From positions 1,178,001 through 1,242,000 of the forward strand of contig AP018281.1 of NCBI GenBank assembly GCA_002368355.1: a DNA stretch of 64,000 bases, given 5' to 3'. The position numbers and the translations under genes are program-made. Source of the DNA: Chondrocystis sp. NIES-4102 (GTDB lineage Bacteria; Cyanobacteriota; Cyanobacteriia; Cyanobacteriales; Xenococcaceae). Positions 54,988 through 64,000 of the stretch are shown here, piece by piece (positions within the stretch are counted from its first letter, which is position 1; the number at the start of each line of letters is the position of its first letter). The notes under the pieces were generated by a model. That model searched no databases and was not told where the DNA came from. It saw only the letters and a program-made list of their open reading frames with translations.

Positions 54988-56148
54988 ATGAATCAACACA
55001 GTAGCAAGATAAATGCCAAAGCGGTTAAAGCTGGTAGCCAATTGAGTTTTTTTGAGAAATACTTAACTGTTTGGGTTGCTCTTTGTATTATCGCAGGCAT
55101 TGCATTAGGTAAAATCTTTCCAGGGGTGGCTCAATCTTTAGATGGGATGAGTGTTCATAACGTGTCCATTCCGATCGCGATATGTCTATTTTTTATGATG
55201 TATCCGATCATGGTTAAGATAGACTTTTCCCAAGCCAAACAAGCAGCGCGATCGCCCAAACCTGTACTATTAACTTTAGTAGTAAATTGGTTGATTAAGC
55301 CTTTTACTATGGTGGCATTTGCCCAATTTTTCCTAGGTTGGTTATTCCAGTCTTTCTTATCATCAACGGAAATGATTAGGGGGACAGAAGTTAGTTTAGC
55401 TAATTCTTATATTGCAGGGACTATCTTACTAGGAATTGCTCCCTGTACGGCAATGGTGCTGATGTGGGGTTATTTATCCTACAGTAACCAAGGACATACT
55501 TTAGTCATGGTAGCAGTTAATTCCTTGGCGATGCTGTTTTTATATGCACCTCTGGGTAGATGGTTGCTGGCTGCTAATAATTTAACCGTACCTTGGGAAA
55601 CCATAGTCCTGTCAGTATTAATTTATGTTGGGTTACCATTAATAGCAGGAATTTTTACCCGTTATTGGATCTTTAAATATAAAGGGAGACGTTGGTTTGA
55701 AGAAAAATTTTTACACTACCTTTCCCCCATTGCGATCGCAGCTTTATTATTAACTTTAGTACTGTTGTTTGCCTTTAAAGGCGAATTGATTGTTAAAAAT
55801 CCCCTACACATAGTTTTAATTGCCATACCCTTATTTCTACAAACCAATTTTATTTTCCTCATTACCTATGTTGCAGCTTTAAAACTAGGATTTGACTATG
55901 AAGATGCAGCCCCAGCAGCCCTAATTGGCGCGAGTAACCATTTTGAAGTAGCGATCGCCACCGCCGTTGTTTTATTTGGTTTAAATTCAGGCGCAGCCCT
56001 AGCTACAGTGGTCGGAGTTCTAATAGAAGTACCAGTAATGTTGATGTTAGTAGAAGTCTGTAAACTTACTGCTAACTGGTTTCCCAGACAGCCAGAAAAA
56101 GCAACTTTACTAGATCCCCGTTGTGCAAGACCATTTCAAAGCCCTTAA
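54988..56148 (+). CDS. acr3: ACR3-type arsenite efflux permease
   Basis: 386-residue membrane pump with ten predicted helices that exports As(III). ACR3 signatures are [55 protein letters not shown] with the essential Cys, and [18 protein letters not shown]. It starts five bases after the pstS-like frame and shares its ArsR-controlled promoter. Confidence 0.94.
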   Translation: MNQHSSKINAKAVKAGSQLSFFEKYLTVWVALCIIAGIALGKIFPGVAQSLDGMSVHNVSIPIAICLFFMMYPIMVKIDFSQAKQAARSPKPVLLTLVVNWLIKPFTMVAFAQFFLGWLFQSFLSSTEMIRGTEVSLANSYIAGTILLGIAPCTAMVLMWGYLSYSNQGHTLVMVAVNSLAMLFLYAPLGRWLLAANNLTVPWETIVLSVLIYVGLPLIAGIFTRYWIFKYKGRRWFEEKFLHYLSPIAIAALLLTLVLLFAFKGELIVKNPLHIVLIAIPLFLQTNFIFLITYVAALKLGFDYEDAAPAALIGASNHFEVAIATAVVLFGLNSGAALATVVGVLIEVPVMLMLVEVCKLTANWFPRQPEKATLLDPRCARPFQSP

Positions 56149-56402
56149 AAGCTTGATTACATAAATGTACGTTGTGATTACGGAATCAAGTTAACTATTT
56201 GACTAACTGCTGTATTAAGATCCTGCACCATTACCATCACTGACTTGTAGGATCACACAAGATGAGCATCTTCCTGATTATTTAGTTTAGATGTAAGCTA
56301 GGCAAATTCCGCCCTTTCCTAGAAGCCTGAAACAGGAGAATTCAATACGCGATCGCCCGAAACAAAAAACTATTAGATATTGCCAAAAAGAATTAGAAAA
56401 TT
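56149..56402. other. Intergenic region between acr3 and arsC
   Basis: No gene seen. 56217-56255 resembles 1525-1563 (about 32 of 39 positions), so this is probably an interspersed repeat. No ATCAA-N6-TTGAT box is present. Confidence 0.5.
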
Positions 56403-56798
56403 ATGAAAAAAGTCATGTTCGTCTGTAAAAGAAATTCCTGTCGTTCCCAAATGGCAGAAGGATTTGCCAAAACCCTAGGCGCAGGTAAAATCGAAGTCAC
56501 ATCTTCTGGTTTAGAAGCAAGTCGAGTCCATCCTACCGCAATAGAAGTAATGTCGGAAATTGGAATTGATATTAGCGATCAAACCTCCGATCCTTTATCT
56601 AACTTCAAAGCTGATGATTACGATGCGGTAATTTCCATGTGTGGTTGTGGTACAAGTTTACCTCCAGAATGGGTAAGACAAGAAGTATTTGAAGATTGGG
56701 AATTAGATGATCCTGACGGACAACCGCTTGAAACCTTTCACCGTGTCAGGGACGAAATTAAAGATCGTGTCACTAAATTAATTAACCAACTCAATTAA
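56403..56798 (+). CDS. arsC: Arsenate reductase (glutaredoxin-dependent, LMW-PTPase fold)
   Basis: Reduces As(V) to As(III) for export by ACR3. The 131 residues match the Synechocystis-type hybrid reductase: P-loop VCKRNSCRSQMAEG with Cys8 and Arg14 (C-x5-R), and MCGCG with Cys80 and Cys82, the three cysteines of the glutathione/glutaredoxin mechanism. It is followed by psbA after about 150 bases. Confidence 0.93.
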   Translation: MKKVMFVCKRNSCRSQMAEGFAKTLGAGKIEVTSSGLEASRVHPTAIEVMSEIGIDISDQTSDPLSNFKADDYDAVISMCGCGTSLPPEWVRQEVFEDWELDDPDGQPLETFHRVRDEIKDRVTKLINQLN

Positions 56799-56872
56799 AT
56801 TTTAGAAAAGGTTATATCTTCTCTGCTGCCAATAAAACATAAGCCAAATTTATCAATTATATAAATTATTTT

Positions 56873-56901
56873 TTGTTACATTTGTTAATAATTGTTCTAA
56901 T
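56873..56901 (+). promoter_or_regulatory. Likely psbA promoter
   Basis: -35 TTGTTA (56873-56878), 17-base spacer, -10 TCTAAT (56896-56901). It would give an AT-rich 5' leader of about 40 bases before the psbA ATG at 56951, as is usual for psbA genes. Positions were chosen by eye. Confidence 0.5.
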
Positions 56902-56950
56902 ATAACTATATACATACAAATACATATCAAACAAACGCAATCATACGAAC

Positions 56951-58033
56951 ATGACAACTACATTACAGCAACGCGAAACACGCGGAGCATGGGAAAACTT
57001 CTGTAGTTGGGTAACAAGCACCAATAACCGCATTTATGTAGGTTGGTTCGGTGTGTTGATGATCCCAACACTACTAGCTGCGACAACTTGTTTCTTAATC
57101 GCCTTTGTAGCAGCACCTCCTGTAGACATCGACGGAATTCGTGAGCCTGTAGCAGGATCACTAATTTACGGCAACAACATTATTTCTGGTGCAGTAGTAC
57201 CTTCCTCTAACGCAATTGGTTTACACTTCTACCCAATTTGGGAAGCAGCTTCTCTAGATGAGTGGTTGTATAACGGTGGCCCTTACCAATTGATTATTTT
57301 CCACTTCTTGATCGGTGTATTCTGTTACATGGGTCGTCAGTGGGAATTATCCTACCGTTTAGGAATGCGTCCTTGGATATGTGTAGCATATTCCGCGCCA
57401 GTATCAGCAGCAACAGCAGTATTCCTAATCTACCCATTAGGACAAGGAAGTTTTTCCGATGGAATGCCTTTAGGTATCTCTGGTACATTCAACTTCATGT
57501 TAGTGTTCCAAGCAGAACATAACATCCTAATGCACCCCTTCCACATGTTGGGAGTAGCAGGTGTATTCGGCGGTTCATTATTCTCGGCTATGCACGGATC
57601 TCTAGTAACTTCTTCCTTGGTACGTGAAACTACTGAGACTGAATCACAAAACTACGGTTACAAATTCGGACAAGAAGAAGAAACCTACAACATCGTAGCA
57701 GCACACGGATACTTTGGTCGTCTAATATTCCAATACGCATCCTTCAACAACAGCCGTTCATTGCACTTCTTCTTAGGTGCATGGCCTGTAATCGGAATCT
57801 GGTTTACAGCAATGGGTATTTCAACCATGGCGTTTAACCTTAACGGATTCAACTTCAACCAGTCTATTATGGACAGTCAAGGACGTGTAGTAAACACTTG
57901 GGCAGACATTCTCAACAGAGCTAACCTCGGTTTTGAAGTAATGCACGAGCGTAACGCACACAACTTCCCATTAGACTTAGCAAGTGGCGAAACAGCACCT
58001 GTAGCATTAACTGCTCCTGCTATCAATGGTTAA
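56951..58033 (+). CDS. psbA: Photosystem II D1 protein
   Basis: Reaction-centre subunit in the thylakoid membrane that binds P680, pheophytin, QB and the manganese cluster. The 360 residues match canonical D1 without gaps. TyrZ and Mn-ligand regions are intact ([20 protein letters not shown]; the end [24 protein letters not shown]). The sequence [11 protein letters not shown] has Gln at about position 130, the form linked to standard conditions in strains with several psbA genes. The processing site after Ala344 is present (PLDLA-SGE). It is not a rogue or super-rogue D1. It lies directly behind the arsenic genes but has its own promoter and terminator. Confidence 0.98.
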   Translation: MTTTLQQRETRGAWENFCSWVTSTNNRIYVGWFGVLMIPTLLAATTCFLIAFVAAPPVDIDGIREPVAGSLIYGNNIISGAVVPSSNAIGLHFYPIWEAASLDEWLYNGGPYQLIIFHFLIGVFCYMGRQWELSYRLGMRPWICVAYSAPVSAATAVFLIYPLGQGSFSDGMPLGISGTFNFMLVFQAEHNILMHPFHMLGVAGVFGGSLFSAMHGSLVTSSLVRETTETESQNYGYKFGQEEETYNIVAAHGYFGRLIFQYASFNNSRSLHFFLGAWPVIGIWFTAMGISTMAFNLNGFNFNQSIMDSQGRVVNTWADILNRANLGFEVMHERNAHNFPLDLASGETAPVALTAPAING

Positions 58034-58078
58034 GTTGAACAGACAAATAAATAATTAAGTAATTAAATAATCGAAAAT

Positions 58079-58106
58079 GCTCTCCAGAAATGGGGGGCTT
58101 TTTTTT
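58079..58106 (+). terminator. Rho-independent terminator of psbA
   Basis: GCTCTCC (58079-58085), loop AGAAAT, GGGGGGC (58092-58098), then eight T. The 7-bp stem includes two G-T pairs. Clear intrinsic terminator. Confidence 0.85.
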
Positions 58107-58303
58107 GGCTACTATTCTTAGTTTATAAATGATTGGTTTAAATATAGAGCAAGACTAACTGATGTTATAAAGTTGAATCATTGACCACAAAGATTAGAGC
58201 GAACAACTTATAGTTAAGACTAAAGATAGTGAACGTCTGTGAATTTGCAAGTTTGTTTCACAGTCGAACACCATCGGTAATATTTCTAAACTGATAGTAC
58301 TAT

Positions 58304-58621
58304 TTAAACTAAATTACTTAAGTGTTGAATTAATTGTGGAGCTTGTAGAACACCTTCAATTCTTTCTGCTGGTTGACCGTTTTTAAATAAAACTAAAGTG
58401 GGTAAAGCTTCAATTTGATATTTAGTAGCTAGTTTAGGATATTTATCAGTATCAATTTTAACCACCTGTAGGCGATCGCGCAAATTAGCTCCTACTTGTT
58501 CTAAAATCGGACTCATCATCTGACAAGGACCACACCAGGTTGCATAAAAATCTACCAAAATAGGAAGATCGGAATTGTCTAACATTTCTTGAAAACTAGA
58601 GAATTGCTTTTTAACTGCCAT
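58304..58621 (-). CDS. trxA: Thioredoxin
   Basis: 105-residue thioredoxin with the active site ATWCGPCQMMSP and cis-Pro region LPTLVLFKNGQ. Reduces disulfides in target enzymes, fed by thioredoxin reductases. The full catalytic motif separates it from the cysteine-less relative at 16029. It is divergent from fabG. Confidence 0.95.
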   Translation of the reverse strand: MAVKKQFSSFQEMLDNSDLPILVDFYATWCGPCQMMSPILEQVGANLRDRLQVVKIDTDKYPKLATKYQIEALPTLVLFKNGQPAERIEGVLQAPQLIQHLSNLV

Positions 58622-58750
58622 AGCGATCGCTTATTTATATAGTTAATTGGAATTATGAAGAGAAAATTAGTCTTGGGGACTAATTAGCCTATATGATAGC
58701 TAAGTTATCGAGAAATAGTAGTATTTCTCTTGAGTTTCTTAAGCTTGTGA

Positions 58751-59530
<780 letters not shown>

Positions 59531-59887
59531 CAAGTTTTTTAGGCAGTAAGTAGTAGAAAGTAGGAAATAAGGGATTAATAATTATTCTTACCAAGTATTA
59601 GTTTTGGGTTCTAACTACTGACTTATAACATTGCTATAAAAATCTAGCAGGAATTCAATGGCGATCGCCTTAAATAAAAATTTGTAACTCTAGTGCTACT
59701 CATTTACAAAAATCAGCAGAATCTATGAAAGCTGCATTTAATTATGCTGAAGCTTATTGAGAAAAAATAAAAAGCGCGATCGCAGATTTAGCCATTAATT
59801 ACACAACCTTCAAGCCTATTTTGTCTCAAACTGAAGTAGAAATCCCTTTATCTCTCTGCTCTTGATTAATTACAATTTATAACGAGT
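59531..59887. other. Intergenic region with a possible gene relic
   Basis: From 59724 a frame reads MKAAFNYAEAY, a stop, then EKIKSAIADLAINYTTFKPILSQTEVEIP and a second stop at about 59863. This coding-like composition with an internal stop may be a decayed small gene. No family is recognised. The first 100 bases include GTAGTAG-like fragments. Confidence 0.3.
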
Positions 59888-60451
59888 ATGAAAGAAAAAA
59901 CCGAGAGAGAAAAAATGCTAGATGGGGAGTTGTATTTAGCAACCGATGAAGAATTAGTCATAATGCAGACTAAAGCATCTCAATTACTCCACGACTTCAA
60001 TTTTTCTCAACCTCATCAAGTGGATCTGCGAAAAAATATTATTTTCCGTCTGTTTGGTAAAATCGGTTCTAATTATCTAATTAGACCTCCATTCCATTGC
60101 GATTACGGTTGTCATATTTTTGCTGGCGACAATTTATATATTAATTACGATTGTACAATTCTTGATTGTAATAGCGTGCATTTAGGAAACAATGTTTTAC
60201 TAGCACCAAAAGTTCAAATTTATACTGCTTACCACCCCACAAATCCAGAAGTTAGATTATCTGGTCAGGAATTAGCAGCACCTGTTACTATTGGTGATAA
60301 TGTTTGGCTTGGTGGTGGTGTAATAATCTGTCCTGGAATTTCTATCGGCTCAAATGTAACTATTGGTGCAGGTAGTGTCGTAACTAAGAATGTCCCAGAT
60401 GGTGTTATTGCTGCTGGTAATCCTTGCCGAGTAATTAAAAACAACCTGTAA
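59888..60451 (+). CDS. Maltose/galactoside O-acetyltransferase-type hexapeptide protein
   Basis: 187-residue left-handed beta-helix acetyltransferase. An N-terminal Maa domain (KMLDGELYLATDEELV) is followed by hexapeptide repeats: DNLYINYDCTILDC, LGNNVLLAPKVQIYTAYHP with the catalytic His, and ITIGDNVWLGGGVIICPGISIG-like sequence. Acetyl-CoA-dependent acetylation of a sugar; the natural acceptor is unknown. Confidence 0.92.
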   Translation: MKEKTEREKMLDGELYLATDEELVIMQTKASQLLHDFNFSQPHQVDLRKNIIFRLFGKIGSNYLIRPPFHCDYGCHIFAGDNLYINYDCTILDCNSVHLGNNVLLAPKVQIYTAYHPTNPEVRLSGQELAAPVTIGDNVWLGGGVIICPGISIGSNVTIGAGSVVTKNVPDGVIAAGNPCRVIKNNL

Positions 60452-60484
60452 CAATTCAAGAGTTAATATATCCAGAAGGTAAAC

Positions 60485-60964
60485 TTACCAATTATCAATG
60501 GTAACAGGTAATTGTTCTTGTAATCGTCGAGCTAAATCATCGGAAGGTTCAGACTTGTTATACAACACCATAGTCGTAGTTTCATTCTGTTTAAAGCCAA
60601 TGCGCTCGTAAAAACTTTGTTGATGAGTAGTGGTTAAATAAACTCTTTCAACTTTATTAACTAAAGGATGAGATAAAACAGTTTGTACTAACTTGCGCCC
60701 TAAACCTACTCCTTGATAATCAGGATCAATAACTACATCCCAAATTGCAGCACGATAGATACCATCGGAGGTAGCTCTAGCAAAACCAATTAAACGTTTT
60801 TTATCCCAAACAGTCACAATCGGATTACTATTAGCGATCGCAATTTCGAGATCTTCAACTTTTCGTTCTCGCGCCCAGAAAGCAGTTTTCGCAAATAAGC
60901 GTTGTAATTGTAATATATCTACCCTTGATTTATCGATACAAAACTGAATATGACTACAATCCAT
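60485..60964 (-). CDS. GNAT-family N-acetyltransferase
   Basis: 159 residues with the GNAT core: RLIGFARATSDGIYRAAIWDVVIDPDYQGVGLGRKLV (strand 4 and the acetyl-CoA pyrophosphate loop Q-G-V-G-L-G) and SFYERIGFKQNETTTMVLYN at the C-terminus. It resembles plastid and cyanobacterial GNATs. The substrate, protein or small amine, is unknown. It is convergent with the O-acetyltransferase gene. Confidence 0.9.
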   Translation of the reverse strand: MDCSHIQFCIDKSRVDILQLQRLFAKTAFWARERKVEDLEIAIANSNPIVTVWDKKRLIGFARATSDGIYRAAIWDVVIDPDYQGVGLGRKLVQTVLSHPLVNKVERVYLTTTHQQSFYERIGFKQNETTTMVLYNKSEPSDDLARRLQEQLPVTIDNW

Positions 60965-61216
60965 TGCTTTTAAAACCTCTGTTTGGAGATGTGCAAAAAA
61001 AGTTTTTGATAATACTTCCGAAGTTAGCTTAATCTATGCTCATTCAGTGTGATCAAAAACAAAAAAGTTAGCTTTTACTGCTTATACAGATATATTTGCA
61101 TATATTTGCAAATTTCTGGTTAAATATCCAGTCTGTATATTTTTATCTCCTGACATTCCATCAATATTGATAGCTAAATTAAAGAGGAATAATCAATTAA
61201 CAATCAACAGTTATTT

Positions 61217-62101
61217 ATGAGTTCTCAACGTCTTGGGATCATCTATGCACTTTTAGCCTACGGCATTTGGGGACTATTTCCTATTTATTGGAAGCTTTTA
61301 GACTCAGTTGCTGCTTTAGAAATTTTAAGTCATCGTGTTATCTGGTCAACATTATTACTGTTGGGGGTTATATTTGCTTACAATTATTGGCAACAATTAA
61401 TCAAACTATTTCTCAAACCGAAACAATCATTACCTTTACTCGCTTCAGCCAGTGTTTTAGCTTTTAATTGGGGATTATATATTTATGGAGTCAATAGCGA
61501 TCGCATTGTTGAAACTAGTTTAGGATATTTTATCAATCCTCTAGTTAATGTCCTCCTGGGTGTGATTATTTTACGAGAAAGACTGCAATTAGGACAGTGG
61601 GTTGCTGTAATGTTAGCAACTTTTGGCGTAGGGTATTCAATTTTTGCAGTGGGGCAAATTCCTTGGATAGCTTTAGGTTTAGCCTTTTCCTTCGGAATGT
61701 ATGGACTATTGAGAAAGGTTATTGTAGTCAAACCCATACTAGGATTAACTATAGAAACTTGCCTCCTAACTCCAGTAGCGATCGCCTATTTATCCTGGCA
61801 CAATGATAATCACTTTGGAGAAAATTGGTTGATCACCCTATTATTAATTGGTTGTGGTGTGGTAACGTCTTTCCCTTTATTTTGCTTCAACAGTGCTGTA
61901 CAGTCGCTACGACTCTCTACTATGGGTTTTTTTCAATACATCGCGCCTAGCTTGCAATTATTGTTAGGAATTTGGTTATACGATGAACCATTTACTAGAG
62001 ATGATATTATCGTGTTTGGTTTTATTTGGGCTGCCTTAGCTCTTTACTCTGGTATTTCCGTAGTAAATAGCACTTCAAAAAATAAGCTCAATCGCAAATA
62101 A
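61217..62101 (+). CDS. rarD: EamA-family transporter RarD
   Basis: 294 residues, ten membrane helices in two EamA halves. RarD markers are GIIYALLAYGIWGLFPIYWKLL, EILSHRVIWS, NWGLYIYGVNSDRIVETSLGYFINPLVNVLLG and FFQYIAPSLQLLLGIWLYDEPF. RarD is annotated as a chloramphenicol-resistance permease in some bacteria. The physiological substrate is not known. Confidence 0.92.
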   Translation: MSSQRLGIIYALLAYGIWGLFPIYWKLLDSVAALEILSHRVIWSTLLLLGVIFAYNYWQQLIKLFLKPKQSLPLLASASVLAFNWGLYIYGVNSDRIVETSLGYFINPLVNVLLGVIILRERLQLGQWVAVMLATFGVGYSIFAVGQIPWIALGLAFSFGMYGLLRKVIVVKPILGLTIETCLLTPVAIAYLSWHNDNHFGENWLITLLLIGCGVVTSFPLFCFNSAVQSLRLSTMGFFQYIAPSLQLLLGIWLYDEPFTRDDIIVFGFIWAALALYSGISVVNSTSKNKLNRK

Positions 62102-62194
62102 CTAGAAACTTAGGAAAGGTTAAGCTTTTAGCCTTTTCATTAATTTAATAAATATTTTTGCTCTTTCCAGCTAATCTTATAAATTATTACTGAC

Positions 62195-62222
62195 AAAAAA
62201 AGACACACCGTCAAGATGTGCC
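62195..62222 (-). terminator. Rho-independent terminator of dnaK
   Basis: On the minus strand GGCACA pairs with TGTGTC around a nine-base loop, followed by seven T (complement of the A run at 62195-62201). It lies about 40 bases after the dnaK stop. Confidence 0.75.
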
Positions 62223-62261
62223 TGATTAAAACTAAGATTTAAATCAAATTAAGCAACGGAA

Positions 62262-64000
62262 CTATTTAGTTTCAGAAAATTCCGCATCGATGACATCATC
62301 GCCACCATCACTACTACCAGCAGCACTGTCTGTAGGAGCGTCGCCACCTGGTGTACCACCTGTAGGATCTGCACCTGCACTTTGTTGATAGATATTGCTA
62401 CCAATAGTGTAAAGAGTTTGTTGTAATTCAGGTAGAAGAGTTTTAATTTTCTCATCATTCTCTGAAGCCACAGCCTCTTTAAGATCCTTAATTAGACCTT
62501 CTGCTTTAGTTTTATCATCAGCAGAAACTTTATCACCTAATTCAGTCAACTGCTTTTCTGCTTGATAGACTAAAGAATCAGCTTGGTTTTTGCGATCAAT
62601 TGCTTCACGACGTTCTTTATCAGCAGCAGCATTACTTTCTGCCTCTTTTACCATGCGGTCTACTTCATCATCAGGAAGAGTTGATGCACCTGTAATACTG
62701 ATAGATTGCTCCTTACCAGTACCTTTATCTTTAGCAGTAACATTGAGGATACCATTAGCATCAATGTCGAAGGTAACTTCAATTTGAGGTACGCCACGAG
62801 GTGCTGGAGGAATACCATCTAGACGGAATGTTCCCAAACTCTTATTATCTTTACCAAATTCTCTTTCCCCTTGTAGAACATGAATTTCTACATTGGTTTG
62901 ACCATCAACTGCGGTAGAAAAAGTTTCAGATTTCTTAGTAGGAATAGTAGTATTACGAGGAATAATTTTAGTCATTACACCACCCAAGGTTTCTACACCT
63001 AGAGATAGAGGAGTAACGTCTAAGAGCAAGATATCTTTTACTTCTCCAGCCAAGACCCCTGCTTGAATTGCTGCACCGACTGCTACAACCTCATCAGGGT
63101 TAACAGTTTGGTTAGGATCTTTGTCTAAGATTCTTTTAGTTAACGCTACGATCGCTGGAATACGGGTTGAACCACCCACCATTACTATTTCATCGATCGC
63201 ATCTTTGGATAATTTAGAATCCTTTAAAGCTTGTTCTACTGGAATACGGCAGCGATCAATTAGATCGGAACAAAGTTCTTCAAATTTAGCTCTAGTTAAA
63301 GAAATATCTAAATGTTTTGGCCCATCCTGGGTAGCAGTAATAAAAGGCAGGTTAATATCAGTCTGAGTAGCACTGGAAAGTTCAATTTTTGCTTTCTCAG
63401 CAGCTTCAGTTAGACGTTGTAAAGCCTGATTATCTTTACGCAGGTCAATACCTTCATTTCTTTGAAATTCTTCTGCCAAAAAGTCAACGATTTTTTTATC
63501 AAAGTCATCACCACCTAAGTGGGTATCACCAGCAGTAGCTAATACTTCAAATACACCGTCTCCTACTTCTAGTACAGAAACGTCGAATGTACCGCCACCT
63601 AAGTCAAATACTAGGATAGTTTCATTACTTTTCTTATCTAACCCATAAGCCAGAGAAGCTGCTGTTGGTTCGTTGATAATCCGTAAAACTTCAACCCCAG
63701 CAATTTTTCCAGCATCTTTAGTCGCCTGACGTTGGGAATCATTAAAATACGCAGGAACGGTAATAACAGCTTGAGTTACCTTTTCCCCAAGATATTTACT
63801 AGCATCTTCAATAAGTTTACGTAAAACTTGAGCAGAAATTTCTTCTGGTGCAAACTGCTTTGATTGTGCAGGACAGTCTACCTTAACATTGGCATTATTA
63901 TCTCTAAGTACTTTATAGGCTACTTCCTTGGTTTCATTGGTAACCTCATCGTACTTGCGTCCAATAAAGCGTTTTACAGAATAAAAAGTATTGCCAGTGT
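62262..64000 (-). CDS. dnaK: Chaperone DnaK (Hsp70), 5' end outside the window
   Basis: About 579 residues visible. The frame is open to the window edge, so roughly the first 55 residues are missing. Visible parts are [76 protein letters not shown]-like ([12 protein letters not shown]), the linker [18 protein letters not shown], and a Gly/Ser/Asp-rich tail ending [12 protein letters not shown]. The acidic end and Gly-rich tail fit the essential cyanobacterial DnaK2 group (inference). ATP-driven folding with DnaJ and GrpE. A terminator follows at 62222-62195. Confidence 0.95.
   Translation of the reverse strand, partial: TGNTFYSVKRFIGRKYDEVTNETKEVAYKVLRDNNANVKVDCPAQSKQFAPEEISAQVLRKLIEDASKYLGEKVTQAVITVPAYFNDSQRQATKDAGKIAGVEVLRIINEPTAASLAYGLDKKSNETILVFDLGGGTFDVSVLEVGDGVFEVLATAGDTHLGGDDFDKKIVDFLAEEFQRNEGIDLRKDNQALQRLTEAAEKAKIELSSATQTDINLPFITATQDGPKHLDISLTRAKFEELCSDLIDRCRIPVEQALKDSKLSKDAIDEIVMVGGSTRIPAIVALTKRILDKDPNQTVNPDEVVAVGAAIQAGVLAGEVKDILLLDVTPLSLGVETLGGVMTKIIPRNTTIPTKKSETFSTAVDGQTNVEIHVLQGEREFGKDNKSLGTFRLDGIPPAPRGVPQIEVTFDIDANGILNVTAKDKGTGKEQSISITGASTLPDDEVDRMVKEAESNAAADKERREAIDRKNQADSLVYQAEKQLTELGDKVSADDKTKAEGLIKDLKEAVASENDEKIKTLLPELQQTLYTIGSNIYQQSAGADPTGGTPGGDAPTDSAAGSSDGGDDVIDAEFSETK

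Noticed and set aside
56951-58033. psbA considered as a chlorophyll-f synthase or rogue D1
   Set aside because: The sequence is canonical throughout, including Mn-ligand and QB regions and the C-terminal processing site.

Overview
The window is cyanobacterial chromosome. It carries psbA (photosystem II D1), an MPBQ-type tocopherol/plastoquinone methyltransferase, a ClpS1-type adaptor, a Synechocystis-type glutaredoxin-dependent arsenate reductase, many cyanobacteria-typical hypothetical genes, an AT-rich base composition, and very frequent HIP1 octamers (GCGATCGC) inside genes. The species cannot be named from the sequence. The intergenic spaces are loaded with short interspersed repeats, which suggests a filamentous or pleurocapsalean/colonial lineage (inference).

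Layout. 0-12.9 kb holds housekeeping genes: dusA, ald, a CrtISO-like oxidoreductase, tadA, an ArsA/Get3-type ATPase, clpS, a GatD-like amidotransferase, pgeF and the pyrH-frr pair. 12.9-15.7 kb is a complete group II intron with its maturase, sitting in the 5' leader of pyrH. 16-20.5 kb holds a cysteine-depleted peroxiredoxin-like protein, agmatinase, an alpha/beta hydrolase, the MPBQ methyltransferase and an SDR protein. 21-36 kb is an exopolysaccharide region: a 1512-residue secreted RTX protein with a deacetylase domain, galE, a large polytopic membrane protein, a response-regulator receiver fused to an HlyD-type periplasmic adaptor, a PelF-like glycosyltransferase, a PelG-like exporter and a GH135/spherulin-4-like lipoprotein. 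glmM and yvcK follow. 39-45.5 kb holds pdxH, a FetB-like permease, folB, proA, ppk2 and a modular SPFH protein. 45.9-47.2 kb carries two abutting tRNA-like genes directly downstream of a retron-type reverse transcriptase on the same strand. 47.3-53.3 kb holds ruvX, a divergent sucC/sucD-like pair that has lost its catalytic residues, an O-methyltransferase and pgk. 53.5-58.1 kb is an arsenic island (arsR, a frameshifted pstS-like gene, ACR3, arsC) with psbA immediately after it. 58.3-64 kb holds trxA, fabG, an acetyltransferase, a GNAT gene, rarD and a dnaK cut by the window edge.

How the genes work together. The exopolysaccharide genes look like a Pel-type module: PelF polymerises, PelG exports, GalE and GlmM can feed hexose and amino-sugar precursors, and the deacetylase and GH135-like protein would modify or trim the polymer. 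I see no PelD-like c-di-GMP receptor. The receiver-HlyD fusion is a candidate for post-translational control by phosphorylation instead. In the arsenic island both promoter regions carry ATCAA-N6-TTGAT inverted repeats. One lies exactly between a -35 and a -10, which explains ArsR control of the pstS-like/acr3 operon.

The strongest candidates for something undescribed are: (1) the retron-type RT followed by CCA-bearing tRNA-like structures and lacking room for a standard msr-msd; (2) the receiver-TM-HlyD fusion in the PelF/PelG locus; (3) the SucCD-like pair with an Asp at the phospho-histidine position.
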